Shown here: positions 13,986 to 25,174 of the stretch, piece after piece
How positions within the stretch are numbered: the stretch's first letter is position 1
Layout: every line of letters begins with the position of its first letter
NCBI RefSeq assembly: GCF_010015585.1
Contig: NW_022985088.1
Span: forward strand, 188,678 to 252,677
Direction of reading: 5' to 3'
DNA: 64,000 nucleotides
Source of the DNA: Eremomyces bilateralis CBS 781.70
Taxonomy: Eukaryota > Ascomycota > Dothideomycetes > Eremomycetales > Eremomycetaceae
Program-made: the position numbers and the translations under genes
The notes under the pieces: model-generated
What the model was told of the DNA's origin: nothing
What the model saw: only the letters and a program-made list of their open reading frames with translations
Databases searched by the model: none

Positions 13986-16900
13986 TCACTTCTTCCTGCC
14001 CCCTTTCCCTTTGACGGCCTGCTTTGCCCCCTTCTCTTCACCCGCGATCTCCTTGAACGCAGATTCGAAAATACATTTCCTCTCGCCAACAAATCCCTCT
14101 TTCATGCCCAATGGCCAGATGGCACTTGATGCCCCCGTTCCAATTTTCATGCTCTGTCCCAGGATGATACACTCACTGACCCCCTCGACGCGATCCGTCT
14201 TCATTCGCCAAGCGGCCTCGAAAAGATGATCTGGAGTCTTCTCAAAGCTCGCCAATTGCAGCACGCTGTCCCTCATCTTGGCCAGACCAAATCGCGTGAT
14301 TCCGAGCACATCTCCCTTATACGTCATGACATCGGCGAGTAGCTTCATGTGTCGAGGGTCGACGTCCATGCTTGCCATGACCTCGCGGATCTCGTTGACG
14401 ATGGTGGTACGCGCAGCTTCGATGCCGAGGACTTCCTTGGCTTCGATGACGGAGTTGGTCCAGGTATGCAGTCCATCGACGCCTTCTGTGACCATGCAAG
14501 CCTTGAGGCCGTAGCCCTCAACCTGAAGGTTGATGTCTTCTTTGCCGGTTAGGGGGTTAATTGAGTCTGATTTATTGATGATTGCCCGAGTGGTATCAGG
14601 ATGCCCGGACACCGGAACATTAGGAATGGCCCGACGGAGGGATTGAACGACATGGAAGTACTCGTCTTTAGATCCCGCAATGCTGCGTTTCTTAGGGCCA
14701 TACGAGATGTCCCCAGGGACGTTGATACGAAGATGTGAGCCAATAGCTGTGAGATCTTTCTTTGATAGTTTGAGTCCTCGGGTGCGGACGATTGCGGTCA
14801 TGATATGGCTCATGTTGACGTCCAACTGAAGTTTATCGATGATGTCGGTATCGAGTCGCATGTTCAAATAGCATCCGTCAGCGTACCACACGTCCTCAAT
14901 GTAGACAATAATCTGGACCACTATCAGTAAAAGTTAAAGAGGAGCGTAGTGCGTCGCTCACCTCGCGCAAATATGTCTTCTCAATCTTGCCCTGCACAAT
15001 TCGAGCGGCTTGCTCGCTACTCTTGTTGAGAAGAGCACAATTGATAACCGGCGTGCTGATGACTTTCGAGGCGTTAATGATCTCCTTGATACGGGGCACA
15101 CCCTGAGTCGTATGCATTCCACCAACACCAGCGAAATGGAAGGTCTTGAGTGTCATCTGAGTACCCGGCTCGCCGATTGACTGAGCGCCTACGGCACCAA
15201 CAGCATGCCCAGGTTGGACCATGGACTTCTCATACTTCTCAAGACAGGTGATGATGAAAAGACGCAAAGCTGTTAGCGAGATCTTAAGCACGCCATCTAC
15301 CACGGATGTACGTTGCTCCAATGTCACATTTGGAGCCGACTTTTTGGATCGTCGTGAGGACTCCTCATCTTCCAGAAGCTGGTGTGTATCTCTCTTGAGA
15401 CCAACAGTGTGACGCGCCCGTTCAAGTCGAGAGCACTTGTCCTTCAAATAGCTGTGAATGGTGGCAAGGAACCCTCGACCGCCCTCTCGCTCGTCGGTCT
15501 CGCTCACGTCACGTGCCAGGAAAGGGAGTGATTCTCCCGTGAGCTTCGATCGCTGGTATTTGAGTTTCTCGTAGGCCAACATTGTTCCCGTGGTCTCAAG
15601 GATCTCATTTGGAAGCAACCCTTTATCTTCATGTGCCCAAGTAGCAGTGACTGACTGCACGAAGGTCCTGTCGAAGTTGACTGGCTGGGCACTCCCTTCC
15701 ATATCTGCTGGATCTAGTTGATCGTCCCCGAACTGGAATTGGACCACGCCAGATGCGCTGTTCCTTACTGTCCGGTCATATTGGCAGGAAAGATCTTCCA
15801 GACTCTTCATCAGTCGCCTGCTCATGTATCCGGTCTCTGCGGTCTTCACCGCCGTATCGACGAGACCTTCTCGACCACTCATGGCATGGAAAATGAACTC
15901 CGTGGGATTCAATCCGGAGAAAAAGCTGTTTCTCACAAAGCCTTTGCTGGCTGGCTGTCTCGAATTTTTGGGGAAATGGGGCAGCGTACGATCTTGAAAG
16001 CCGTCCGCAACTCGTGCCCCCCCGATCATTTGCTGTCCTACACCGGCAACCATCTGAGAGACGTTGATGTTGGAGCCTTTTGAGCCACACTTGGCCATGA
16101 TGAGGGGCGTATTATGCCTGCTAAGCTGCTCGAAGCAAATTGCGCCTGCTTCCTGACGGACCGACGAAAGGATGCCGGATATTTTGTTTTCCATGGTCTG
16201 TTCCTCGTCGCAGCCAGAGTCACGTTGCAGTATACCTTGCCCTCGTTTCTGGATAAGTGCGTCACACTCCGCATATGCTCGCTCGATAAGCGCTCGCTTC
16301 CGCACCTCCAAGTCCTGGCTGGGGTATACATCGCTGATACCGATGGAGAAACCCTGGTTTGTAAGCCATCTCGCGGACAACTTTGCCACGCCATTCATTG
16401 CTTGCACTGCATAGTCCGGACCATAGTCTCGCAGCAGGACGTAGAACAAAGAATCTTTCTTTCCCTCTCCGACTGTGGATTTATCCATTACACCGCACAT
16501 GACCTCTGAATTGCGGATGACCAAATATGAGTCATCAATATTCAGGTCAGGGGCTTGCCCGGGGGTCGGCTTGTACTGTTTGCCAGCAGCGTCGAGATTG
16601 ATGAGGATGTTAAGCGATTTATTGGGACGCATCAACACATTGAAGACCTGCTTGCCTGTCCATAGCCGTTGCGGTTTTAGGATCGCCGGTGCAGGAATTT
16701 CGATCTTATGGTATTGTCGGGTGTTTGGGTCGTAGAATGACTGACCGTTGAACATGAACGAGCAAACCTGTGTAAAACCTTTCCGGTCATAGAATCTATC
16801 CTTGTTGCTCAGCAGATATGCGGCGGATATGAAGTCCTGGATCGCTGCGATGATCAGGGTGCCATTCTTCGGAGTGATCAGGTTGTGTTTGACACCCATC

Positions 16901-18622
16901 AACTCCATCGCCTCGGTCCTTGCTTCTTCGGTCTGCGGCACATGCAGATTCATTTCGTCACCATCGAAGTCCGCATTGTAAGGATTGCACGCGCACTCGT
17001 TCAGGCGGAAAGTCCGACCGGGTCGGATTTTTGCTCTGTGGGAAAGGATAGATAGCTTGTGCAAGGACGGCTGTCGATTAAACAGGACAATATCGCCATC
17101 CTCGAGATGCCGCTCGACCAGATCGCCAATCCGAAGCTCCTTGGCGGTATACTCTAGCTTAGCCGGCGTATTCAGAAAAGCCAAAACGATCTTCCTTCCG
17201 TTCATCTTCGTGATGCTGACCGCGCCGGGATGCTTTTCTTTTCCGTTCCGAACACATCCGCGGAGTTTTTCCAGGTTATAGCGAGACACTTTCTCCGGGT
17301 ACGTGAGAGTAACCGCAACGCGCTCAGGCACTGCTACCTCGTCGATACTGAGATTCGGGTCCGGACCAATAACGGTACGGCCTGAGAAATCAACACGTTT
17401 GCCGGACAGGTTGCCCCTGAATCGACCTTGCTTGCCTTTGAGACGTTGACAGAAGCCTCGGATGCTTCGCCCGTACTCCGGTTTGTTAAGACCTGGGACA
17501 TCGCTATTAATGTACATGGCAAGCTGCAGTTGTAGGAAGTCCCACTGTTCCATGATCTGCGAGATTGGTTGGCCTTTCATCAGACCAAGTCGGATGAGGT
17601 TGTTGATCTGGATGATGTCTCCAAGCTTGTTCGTAATGTCGTCCTCCGTCGTCGCCTGTTCTTGGGCAACAGAGGGCCGGATGTTGACCGGTGGCGCAGG
17701 GACATGAGTCCAAATGAACATTTCAGGACGCCCTTCGCGAGGGTTCAGTCCGAGTAATTCGCAGTCGGCATCGGACACCTTTTGGAGAATCTTCAGGACT
17801 CTAATGGGATTCATGTCATCGACTGCCCTTTTGACAAACTTATCGAGTTCGGTGCTAGTTTCCCGGGCTACTTCAAATGACTGATCGAATGCCTGTTTCT
17901 CCGGAGGGACGACCTTGGACTTAGCCGTAGACTTAGCATAGGCGTCGAATTTGAGGTGGACAATCTTCAGTGGCTGCTGTGGGACTTTGCGGACGGGCCC
18001 ATTCAGGGAACCACAGTAGGGGCACTGCTTGACCTTCCTACATGCTGTCGTTATCTTCTTGATGTATTGCTGCCGCTGGAAGCTGTCGAGATTAGGTCGT
18101 CTCAATGCCTTGAGGTGAATTCGTCGCTCGTCTTCAGTGAGGAGAACATTAGAACAGCTCTGATGACTGTCAGCAGCCACCCCTAATGATATACCGGCTG
18201 CCATGGCGTACCTTGCAGACACACTGTAATATTTCGATTGTGAACTTTAGATAGCCGATGTGGAATGCTGGCAAGGCCAGTCGGATCTTCCCGAAGTGAC
18301 CATTACAACTCATCAAGTCTTCACCGCATGTTTTACACCGACCGTCTTTTGATGTTCCCATTCGATGGTCGAGTGGTCCATTCTCGCAGATTGTTCGGCC
18401 CTGGCCTGGTCGAGGGATGTCGTAGAGATTGCGATCGCAAAGCTCGACCGTGGACTGTTTGGCGATGTCTTGTGGTGATCTTGAATGACAATTGTAAGCA
18501 CTCCAGGCCTGTCATATCCAATGGTTATAAAGCACGTACAAGATGCCGAATCGTAGGGCTTTGATCCTTTTGGGTTTCCGGTCGCCATCATCCGGCGGGG
18601 GTGGGGGAGGTTCAAACCGCAT
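13986..18622 (-). CDS. rpc1: DNA-directed RNA polymerase III largest subunit (RPC1/RPC160)
   Basis: This is the catalytic subunit of nuclear RNA polymerase III, which makes tRNA, 5S rRNA and U6 RNA. Four exons are inferred: 18622-18540, 18479-18212, 18159-14962 and 14912-13986. The introns are 60, 52 and 49 nt, and the product is 1491 residues, close to the yeast subunit (1460). Visible features are the N-terminal zinc site (CKTCGEDLMSCNGH, about residues 76-89), the second cysteine group (CVCK-SCSNV, then CPYC), RGFCQRLKGKQGRFRGNLSG, RVDFSGRTVI, the Mg-binding NADFDGDEMNLH near residues 511-520, and GAVGAQSIGEPGTQMTLKTF of the trigger-loop region. The C-terminal part carries MSVDPRH-like (MDVDPRHMKLL), FGLAKMRDSVLQLASFEKT and GVSECIILGQ. 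The 14961-14913 intron is placed so that LRE joins IIVYIED at the same length as yeast RPC1. The start at MRFEPPPPPP gives a short Pro-rich extension before KPKRIKALRFGI. Confidence 0.97.
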
Positions 18623-19370
18623 CTTAAACTCGGTGATTTTACACTCGCATCCTTGAAGGGGGTCCCATGGGGCGTTGAGGTGTACGGAGAGGCATAAAAT
18701 ACAGGGTATTTTCCGGGAGAAGCGAGGAAATGAGGAATAGTAATTAAGGGACCGTTGGCGATGATGAGGTGAAGTGAGGAACAGAAGTCCGAAAAATATC
18801 ACGACAGCATTGTTGGTCTTAATGGTTGGCCGCAGCGGGAGTCAGTCATAACCAATCCGAAACAGGCAACGGCGAGTCCAGATCCCTGCAAGATACATCC
18901 CTGACGATTTCCATCTGGAGTGGATCATCACGTGATTCCCCAGCTACACTACCGTCCCGTTATCGATAAGCCGGCAGCTGCACCACTAGCGCAATGCCCC
19001 GCTGTCTGCTTCAGCCTGGACATCTCCACGTCAGGTCAACTTCAACTTCACGTTCAGCTTCGCCTTAACCTCCACCTCTCTTTCCTCATTTCTCATTTCC
19101 TCATTTTCTCATATGCGAGAACGAGTTTACATTAGTCCGGTGTTATTGGGCAAGTTAGCCTTCGGCGTGATAGGAGATCCGCCTAAGTCGGAGACCTTCC
19201 ATCCTTTCCTGTCGCACCCTACGTAACACTCCACTGACGTCTGATACGCCTATCTAATTACCCCTCCCCTCCTGCTCCGTGATCAATCTCCCACAGAGAG
19301 CAACAGAACTCTTTTGGTTCAAATTACACGATAGTTCGTTGCAAAGGGCGATCGAGAGACCACATTAAAG
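18623..19370. promoter_or_regulatory. Divergent promoter region of rpc1 and the FHA gene
   Basis: About 750 bp separate the start codons of two genes that are transcribed away from each other, so this stretch must hold both promoters and leaders. A C/T-rich run at about 19020-19110 (plus strand) fits the leader of the plus-strand gene. No convincing TATA box is seen, and I recognise no binding site with confidence. Confidence 0.5.
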
Positions 19371-21310
19371 ATGGCTCCAAAGACTGGTAAATGCTCCCCA
19401 TTTCAAGAGTCTCATGGCACCACTAGCTAACACCGTACCCCAAGTCAAGGTCACCTTTTCCATGATTGAGGGCTGCTCTCAAGATGATCCCCATCAGAGA
19501 ACTATCACCCTCACGGAAGGTTCAGTCTTCGAGGTTGGTCGTGCCTCTCGTTCCGAGACGCGCCCGGCCAAAGCCACCCGGGAGAATCTCTGGCTTAATA
19601 GCCCAGTAGTGTCGCGGAGCCACGCCGAATTGCTTCTTCGTTTTGAACCGGTAGGAAACCCCTCGGCACCGAATCTTGATGCTGTTCGTTCCACATACTC
19701 GCGATATCACCACATGCTAGAGAAATTTGCCTTGTCCTCATTTAATTGCTCATTGGATCGGGAACGTTCTATTGACATCCAATCTAGGATCCACAAATCT
19801 GTATCGTGGACCTCCAAACGTCCATGCATGGAACCAAAGTGAACGGCTTATTCCTATCGAAGGGTCACGAATGGATCCTCGAAGATGGTGACGAGGTTCA
19901 GTTTGGAAACGCTGTTACAACTTCGCGGGGTTTGTTGGGCCAGAGCCGCAATTCCGTAACCTTTAAAACTAACCAGGAAGTAGAGACCTTCCCTGCCCCA
20001 AGGTTTCGATTCAATTTTGACGGAACCCCGGGAACTCCCCCGGGAACCCCCCCGGCCTACGCTGGAGCTTCATTTTCTGTTCCAGTTGATGAGGAAGGAG
20101 ATGGGTCAGACATGCCATCTATACATAGTGAAAGCTCTGAGAGCTTGTGGGCTAGCCAAAGGGCCCATGATATCATCCTCGACCACGACAAGGCACCGGA
20201 ACGAAATAGCATGTCGACTGAAATCTTCTGCAGTCGCCACCTGGGGAATTGCTCTAGTTCTTGGAATATCTCTGACGAGGTGGAGGAACCTCATGTCTCC
20301 CGTAAGTTCATAATCACTGCCCTTGTATCCGCTAGCGACTGACTTTTGTACGAGTCTCCTCAAGTTTTCCATCCGGTCAGCGCCCAAAGTCGGATTTCCT
20401 TTACGAAGAGGCTATACGCCGTCAAGAAGCGCAGAAGAACCCAGTTGACTCGACGAGTAAAATTCAAGCCTGGCGTGATAGACATAACATCATGTCAATC
20501 CAGAGCCCGCTTCCCCATATAATCGCCAACCCCGATGGGTGCATCCGTTTCGAGAAAGCTCCTACAACCAATGATGAGCATTCTAAACTTAACGGCAAAG
20601 AGCGTATTGCAATCGGAAATATATGCGACCAGCATGACAAAGAAGGCGACATGGTTTCTCGCACCCCCGGCACTAAAGACGTGTCGACCCCATTGGAGAA
20701 ATCAGGCGATGCAGCGCAACTTGGAGCACCTTCACTTGTTCCGAGTAATCAACCCCAAACGGCTGCGCCTACGTTGAGCAAGGAGCCATATATGTCACTC
20801 TCTACCGAATCTACGGCGTCTTCCAGCTCCATCGAAGCTGCAGAAATCTCTGCTGGATCCAATCCGACTGCTTCCAGCCCGATTGTCAACGAAGCAACAG
20901 GTGGTGGCAGATTGGACATCGCAGATAGTTTTCAGGGGAAGCTACAGGGCAGTTCTATTCCAAAGTCATCCATCGCAGAGCCCGAGCCCCTCACCTGGAA
21001 GCGTAAAGTAGCTCAAATGAACGACTTCGGCCTTGCGGAGTATACTCCCACCCTGTCTGTCGATGGCAGGGCCAAAAAAACTATGAGAGGCTGCAAGCTA
21101 TCGCGCGAAAACAAGTCCCCTCACATCGAGCCTAAAGCCACTGAACCGAAGGTCACAGATCGCGCAGCAACCGTTGAGGAGCCTCGCCGCAAGAAGATCA
21201 AGACCAATCCCATTGCGAAATTTGCAAAGGTGGTTATGCCTGCTGCTTTCCTAGGTGCTGTTGTCGGTGGCGCAGCTACGTTCATCGGATTGGCGTCCAT
21301 GGCGGAATAA
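19371..21310 (+). CDS. FHA-domain protein with C-terminal membrane anchor
   Basis: The FHA fold is split by an intron. The first part carries VGRASRSE...NLWLNSPVVSRSHAELLLRFEP, and after an intron at 19651-19787 comes ICIVDLQTSMHGTKVNGLFL...LEDGDEVQFG. These hold the GR, SxxH and HGTxxNG signature positions of a phosphothreonine-binding domain. The inferred exons are 19371-19386, 19445-19650, 19788-20301 and 20355-21310, giving 563 residues. The first intron (58 nt) has a perfect CTAAC branch site; the alternative is an intronless start at 19414. The third acceptor is a less usual GAG, but it is the only one that keeps frame with the last exon. The middle is Ser/Thr-rich. The end has a basic cluster (RRKKIK, about 523-528), then a hydrophobic segment at about 538-560 reaching the last residues, as in tail-anchored proteins. 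It probably sits on the ER or nuclear envelope facing the cytosol or nucleoplasm. Partners are unknown. It is shorter than Far9/Vps64-type FHA proteins. Confidence 0.85.
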
Positions 21311-23581
21311 TGGATTTCATCCCTCGGGAGTCTGCAGGCATGGATTGCCACGGGATCAGAGCGGACAAGAAGGGATGTAGTAAACTTTTTTCACTTTGAT
21401 ATTGCCCTTACGAGGGCAAGGAGTCTGGATTATGTGGGTGTTGGGGGTCGGTCGACGGGCGGTTGGGTTGGCGAATTACGGCACCTCCATGACATGATAC
21501 TAACCAGTGTGTGAGCTGAAAGTTTCTATGTCTGCACTATGGGTGATACAGAAAGGAACAGTTGTGGGCGTTTCGGTCGGAATTACATAGGTTAGGTTTA
21601 TGCTGTGGTGATACGTGCGGCTATTGCTGCTATGCAATCAATTAATCATGCAAAACATAAGCTGTACCGGTAGAGCGCCACCTAGTGATGCTACCAATGT
21701 GTGACCGGAAACAGACTTCAATTCGGACAAGCTACCAAGCCATGTGCCCTGCACACGTCTTCTACGGGACCTTAGATCAACAGATTAAGGGTTAGAAGAA
21801 GAATCCCCAAAACATACATACTTCAGTTGGGCCTTCCAAGAGTTCAGGGCGCCACCCCGACCCACTTCTGCCGATCTGCATGTATGATCAGCATCGTGAT
21901 CAGCATCGCGATCGAGATAGCACAAGAGTGCTTGACTGGACCCACGTGTCTCCACAATGAAGATGCTCATCCTCTTCCAGACAAAACTTGAACGCCTTTT
22001 GAAGCCATGCTCGACTAGGATTCTCGGAGGTAGGTCCGCTGATTATGTGCTCTCTTGTACATAGTTGATAGTAGGTTGAGTATTGTGTTTCTTCGCGGTC
22101 CAGGCGGCTGGGCCGCATTGGTTCGGAGTCGACGTCAGGTTGCGGATGTTGCTCAGGACCTATCCCGAATAACGTAGCCTTAGTAGGCATGTGAGGCAAC
22201 GCAAGGCAGCTCCTGGTATCCTGGTGGCATGGAAAAGCGTTCGCCATGCGGTACTCCCGATTGTATCACCCGACAAAAATATGTCACCAGACCGGCGGAC
22301 GACGAGGCCTAATATCTCTTCTAGGTTGCACTACGATCCGGCGAGCGGTCCGCTTATCCAAGCGGATCAAGGAATGGTGCGAGTCTTATATTCTCGACGG
22401 CGACGGCGATCGCGACCTTGGTTCGGGATGTGAGGACACAATGCGAAGCGGTGAAAGACTCGAGGAGTCGGAGAAACGCGTGGTCGTAGTGACATTTCGT
22501 TTCGTTGCACATAGGGGCACAAAGGCCCAGCACTACGGCGACGCATTCCCGAGGGGCCCAGACGATGTGGTCATGTTGCATCCAAGAGTTCATGGACTTA
22601 TCCATGATCCAGGAACCGGCATTCCAGAGAAACGAACAATCATGGTAATTTACACTACATCTGGTGTGGCCATCGGGGAGTCGGGGATGCTGCAAGCTGG
22701 TAAGTTAGCGTCAATAGAAGCGTAGTCTGACGGGGAATGGAATAATAGCTTTCGTCTAGAAATTTCTGCTGAGCAACTCGAAGAACAAAGAAGATATTAC
22801 CAGGACCAAGATCGTGGAATTGGGCGGAGCGCAGGGCTACTGCGACCGTTCGTTCGGAGTTTCAGTTTCGGCGGACCGTCAGAGAGTCTTCCATTAGTTC
22901 GCGCATATCCGTTCGCAAGAATTCTCAAACCTGTATCAACTCACCAGAGTGTAATATCGAGTATCGGGCACGGTCCAAACGTCATACGGTACTGAGACAA
23001 CAGTCTGGGGAACATGTACCGCTTTGTAGTAGACTAGATTTTGATGATATGATTAGACTCACTGGCGCATACGTCCATTGTAACCTCTTGGTAAGACTGT
23101 GCTTCCACATGTGCTGGTTATGCGCTATTGCTTACAGTAACCATCACACCACCTTTGTTGGTGCCGGCCCGGACTGTTGGAAGTGAAATAGGAAGGCCTG
23201 GTCCAAAAGCATAGGGCAAAAAACCCTCATAAGGGGTTGGATGAATGGATCGAATAGAATGCTGTACGTCCCTCTCTCAGACTGTGTGATCCCGAATATA
23301 AAAGGACCGATAATGTCTGTCCGCAGGGATGCGTCAACGTGGTATCAATTGTACGGGTGAATTTGATGAAGACCGCATTCGCCAGTGATATGAACTGGTC
23401 TGTACCGTAGGCCGTTCGTCGATCCGGATAATATTTCGAGTAGTATATAAGAAGGCAGTAGCTGCTCGCCATTGAGTGTTAACTCCCAACCCATCCCACT
23501 AATTCAAAAAGCCTTTCCGCCTTTGAACCTAGCCGAACATTCTTAGACCTACCCATCAATCAGTCTTCGCTTCAATACACA
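21311..23581. other. Intergenic, promoter of the CxxC mini-gene at its right end
   Basis: No supportable gene is seen. Open frames around 22190-22730 overlap on both strands and show no protein-like pattern. The left part includes the 3' flank of the FHA gene. A TATA-like element (GTATATAA, 23443-23450) lies 132 bp before the ATG at 23582, followed by a pyrimidine-rich leader ending in CAATACACA directly before the ATG, which is a typical fungal arrangement. Confidence 0.45.
23443..23450 (+). promoter_or_regulatory. TATA-like box of the CxxC mini-gene
   Basis: GTATATAA lies about 130 bp upstream of the ATG at 23582. Between the two is a C/T-rich leader with no other ATG directly before the start codon. 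The spacing is usual for TATA-dependent fungal genes. Confidence 0.45.
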
Positions 23582-23842
23582 ATGCCTGCCCACGGTTGTG
23601 TTGCGGGTGTCATCATGAGCACTTGTCCTTCGTGTGGAGGGAACCCTGTGTGGTCAGTGAGAAGCTCCGTCGCTGCGAGATTGAAGCTCAAGACATCGAA
23701 CAGCTACCGCGAAGGCCGATCCTGCAAACAGTGCATGAATAGAGGAGTGGTCGAAACCCCCTGCCCCTACTGTGTTGTAGCAGACAGGGCCAATACGACC
23801 ATGACTCCAAGAACTTCGAAATCGTTAACACCGGACCCATAG
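23582..23842 (+). CDS. Small three-CxxC zinc-ribbon-like protein, 86 residues
   Basis: A single-exon frame encodes 86 residues with three evenly styled CxxC pairs: CPSCGG at 15-20, CKQC at 48-51 and CPYC at 61-64, plus the run RGVVETPCPYC. This spacing recalls half of the cysteine-rich zinc domain of DnaJ-type chaperones or a small zinc ribbon. Six cysteines in pairs argue for one or two bound zinc ions. There is no signal peptide and no J domain. Evidence for a real gene is the motif regularity, the TATA box and pyrimidine-rich leader upstream, and a clean ATG context. The Ser/Thr-rich tail looks disordered. Function is unknown, and I cannot link it to neighbours: the nearest genes are about 1.3 kb or more away. 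Confidence 0.55.
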   Translation: MPAHGCVAGVIMSTCPSCGGNPVWSVRSSVAARLKLKTSNSYREGRSCKQCMNRGVVETPCPYCVVADRANTTMTPRTSKSLTPDP

Positions 23843-25174
23843 CTGCTGCGGATGGCCTTGACGAGGCGGCCGTTACTGGAGGGATCTGTCTGGTTTAGTT
23901 GAGACACAAAGCCAGGTGCTTTGATGGGTGATGGAACGATGGCGAATCCTGATTATCCTCCTCTTCGCGTCCTAGATAGACTTGGCTGCCGACTCACCGT
24001 CGCATCCTGTGGAATGTTGTACGTGGAGTACCTTCGAACCGTATCTTGGATCTTTCTTTGTTATCATGATGATTGTACACGTTAGCAATTCATTCTCTCA
24101 TTGGAGTGGCAATGATCTTTAAACCTGCTCCCTTCGCAACTTCAAACTGCTCTCGTGACCTAAATGACAGGCCCAACGGCAACCCGAGGAGCGCATCGTG
24201 AGACCAAGGGTCGCCTGCTCCCTTTGAAATGGCGGTCCGACACAGTTGTTTCAATCCCATGCAGGGATACACAAGAACAGAGAACGTGCCAGTTGCCTAT
24301 GCGCCTTTAAGGCTCAACTGCCCTGGCAGAGAGGCTGAAAATGATGCATAAGTAATGGTAGCTACCCATTTCCGGTTCGAGGGATCGTAGCAATGTTAGC
24401 AGAACTTGGGTTCAGAATCCCGAATCCCGAAGCTCTTTTGTGTCCCCGTTCGTGCAGGAGGTATATGCATGGATTCCCTGTTATTATCTGCTCCCATGAC
24501 ACCGGTCCGGGTGCTGAATACGATTTGACAATGAGAAAACGGAGACAGTGGAACAAGCTTAACTGCGGCTATTCTCGCTACAGCACTCTACTTCAGGATG
24601 AGAAATGGATCGGTATTGTGACGTCCGAACCATGCTCGCCTGTCACCTGCTCTTCTTGGTGCGTCCATTCCCATGCAGCTCGCAATGATTATGGAAGCGA
24701 ACATATTGCTGTACTATGTTTCGAAATTCGGCCTGGATCGTTGAAAAGCAACCCATCGTAGAAGGTAGGAAGAGCCTGTCTCGAGCTGCGAGACGAAGGA
24801 CATCGATGCCGGGGCAATGGACCAATCAAGACTGGCCAACACACATTGCTATTGCTTGACGAGAATGATATGGCCATATGGGTTGTCGAGATCTCAGCAG
24901 TGAGAATGATGTGTGAAACGAGAACATTGCAGTTGAAAATGATAGAAGTACGAACCTAGAAAGAGTTCCCACGCCTCATAGAAGTCAGTAAGCACTTATC
25001 TGTACCTACGAACAGGTATCAGGATACTTTTGATGCCTCCGTAGTACGTATACCTCATCGTCCTTGGATTGTTCAGACCATCCGTGGGCTACAAAGGTCA
25101 CATTTTCGGCGTGCACAAGAGGGCCATAACAAGACATGCCAATTAGACGCCGAATTCATTGTCCCGACCACCAA
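23843..25174. other. Intergenic, no gene seen
   Basis: This is the convergent gap between the CxxC mini-gene and the 3' end of the MFS transporter gene. A 122-codon frame (24393-24761) exists, but it overlaps equally long frames on the other strand and shows no domain. A copy of CTCCGTA lies near 25038, a variant of the repeated intergenic nonamer. Nothing else is recognised. Confidence 0.45.

Noticed and set aside
22246-22725. 159-codon frame, plus strand
   Set aside because: Overlapped by a 113-codon minus frame, and neither has recognisable features.
24393-24761. 122-codon frame with several cysteines
   Set aside because: No motif, no leader or promoter signs, and comparable frames overlap it on the minus strand.
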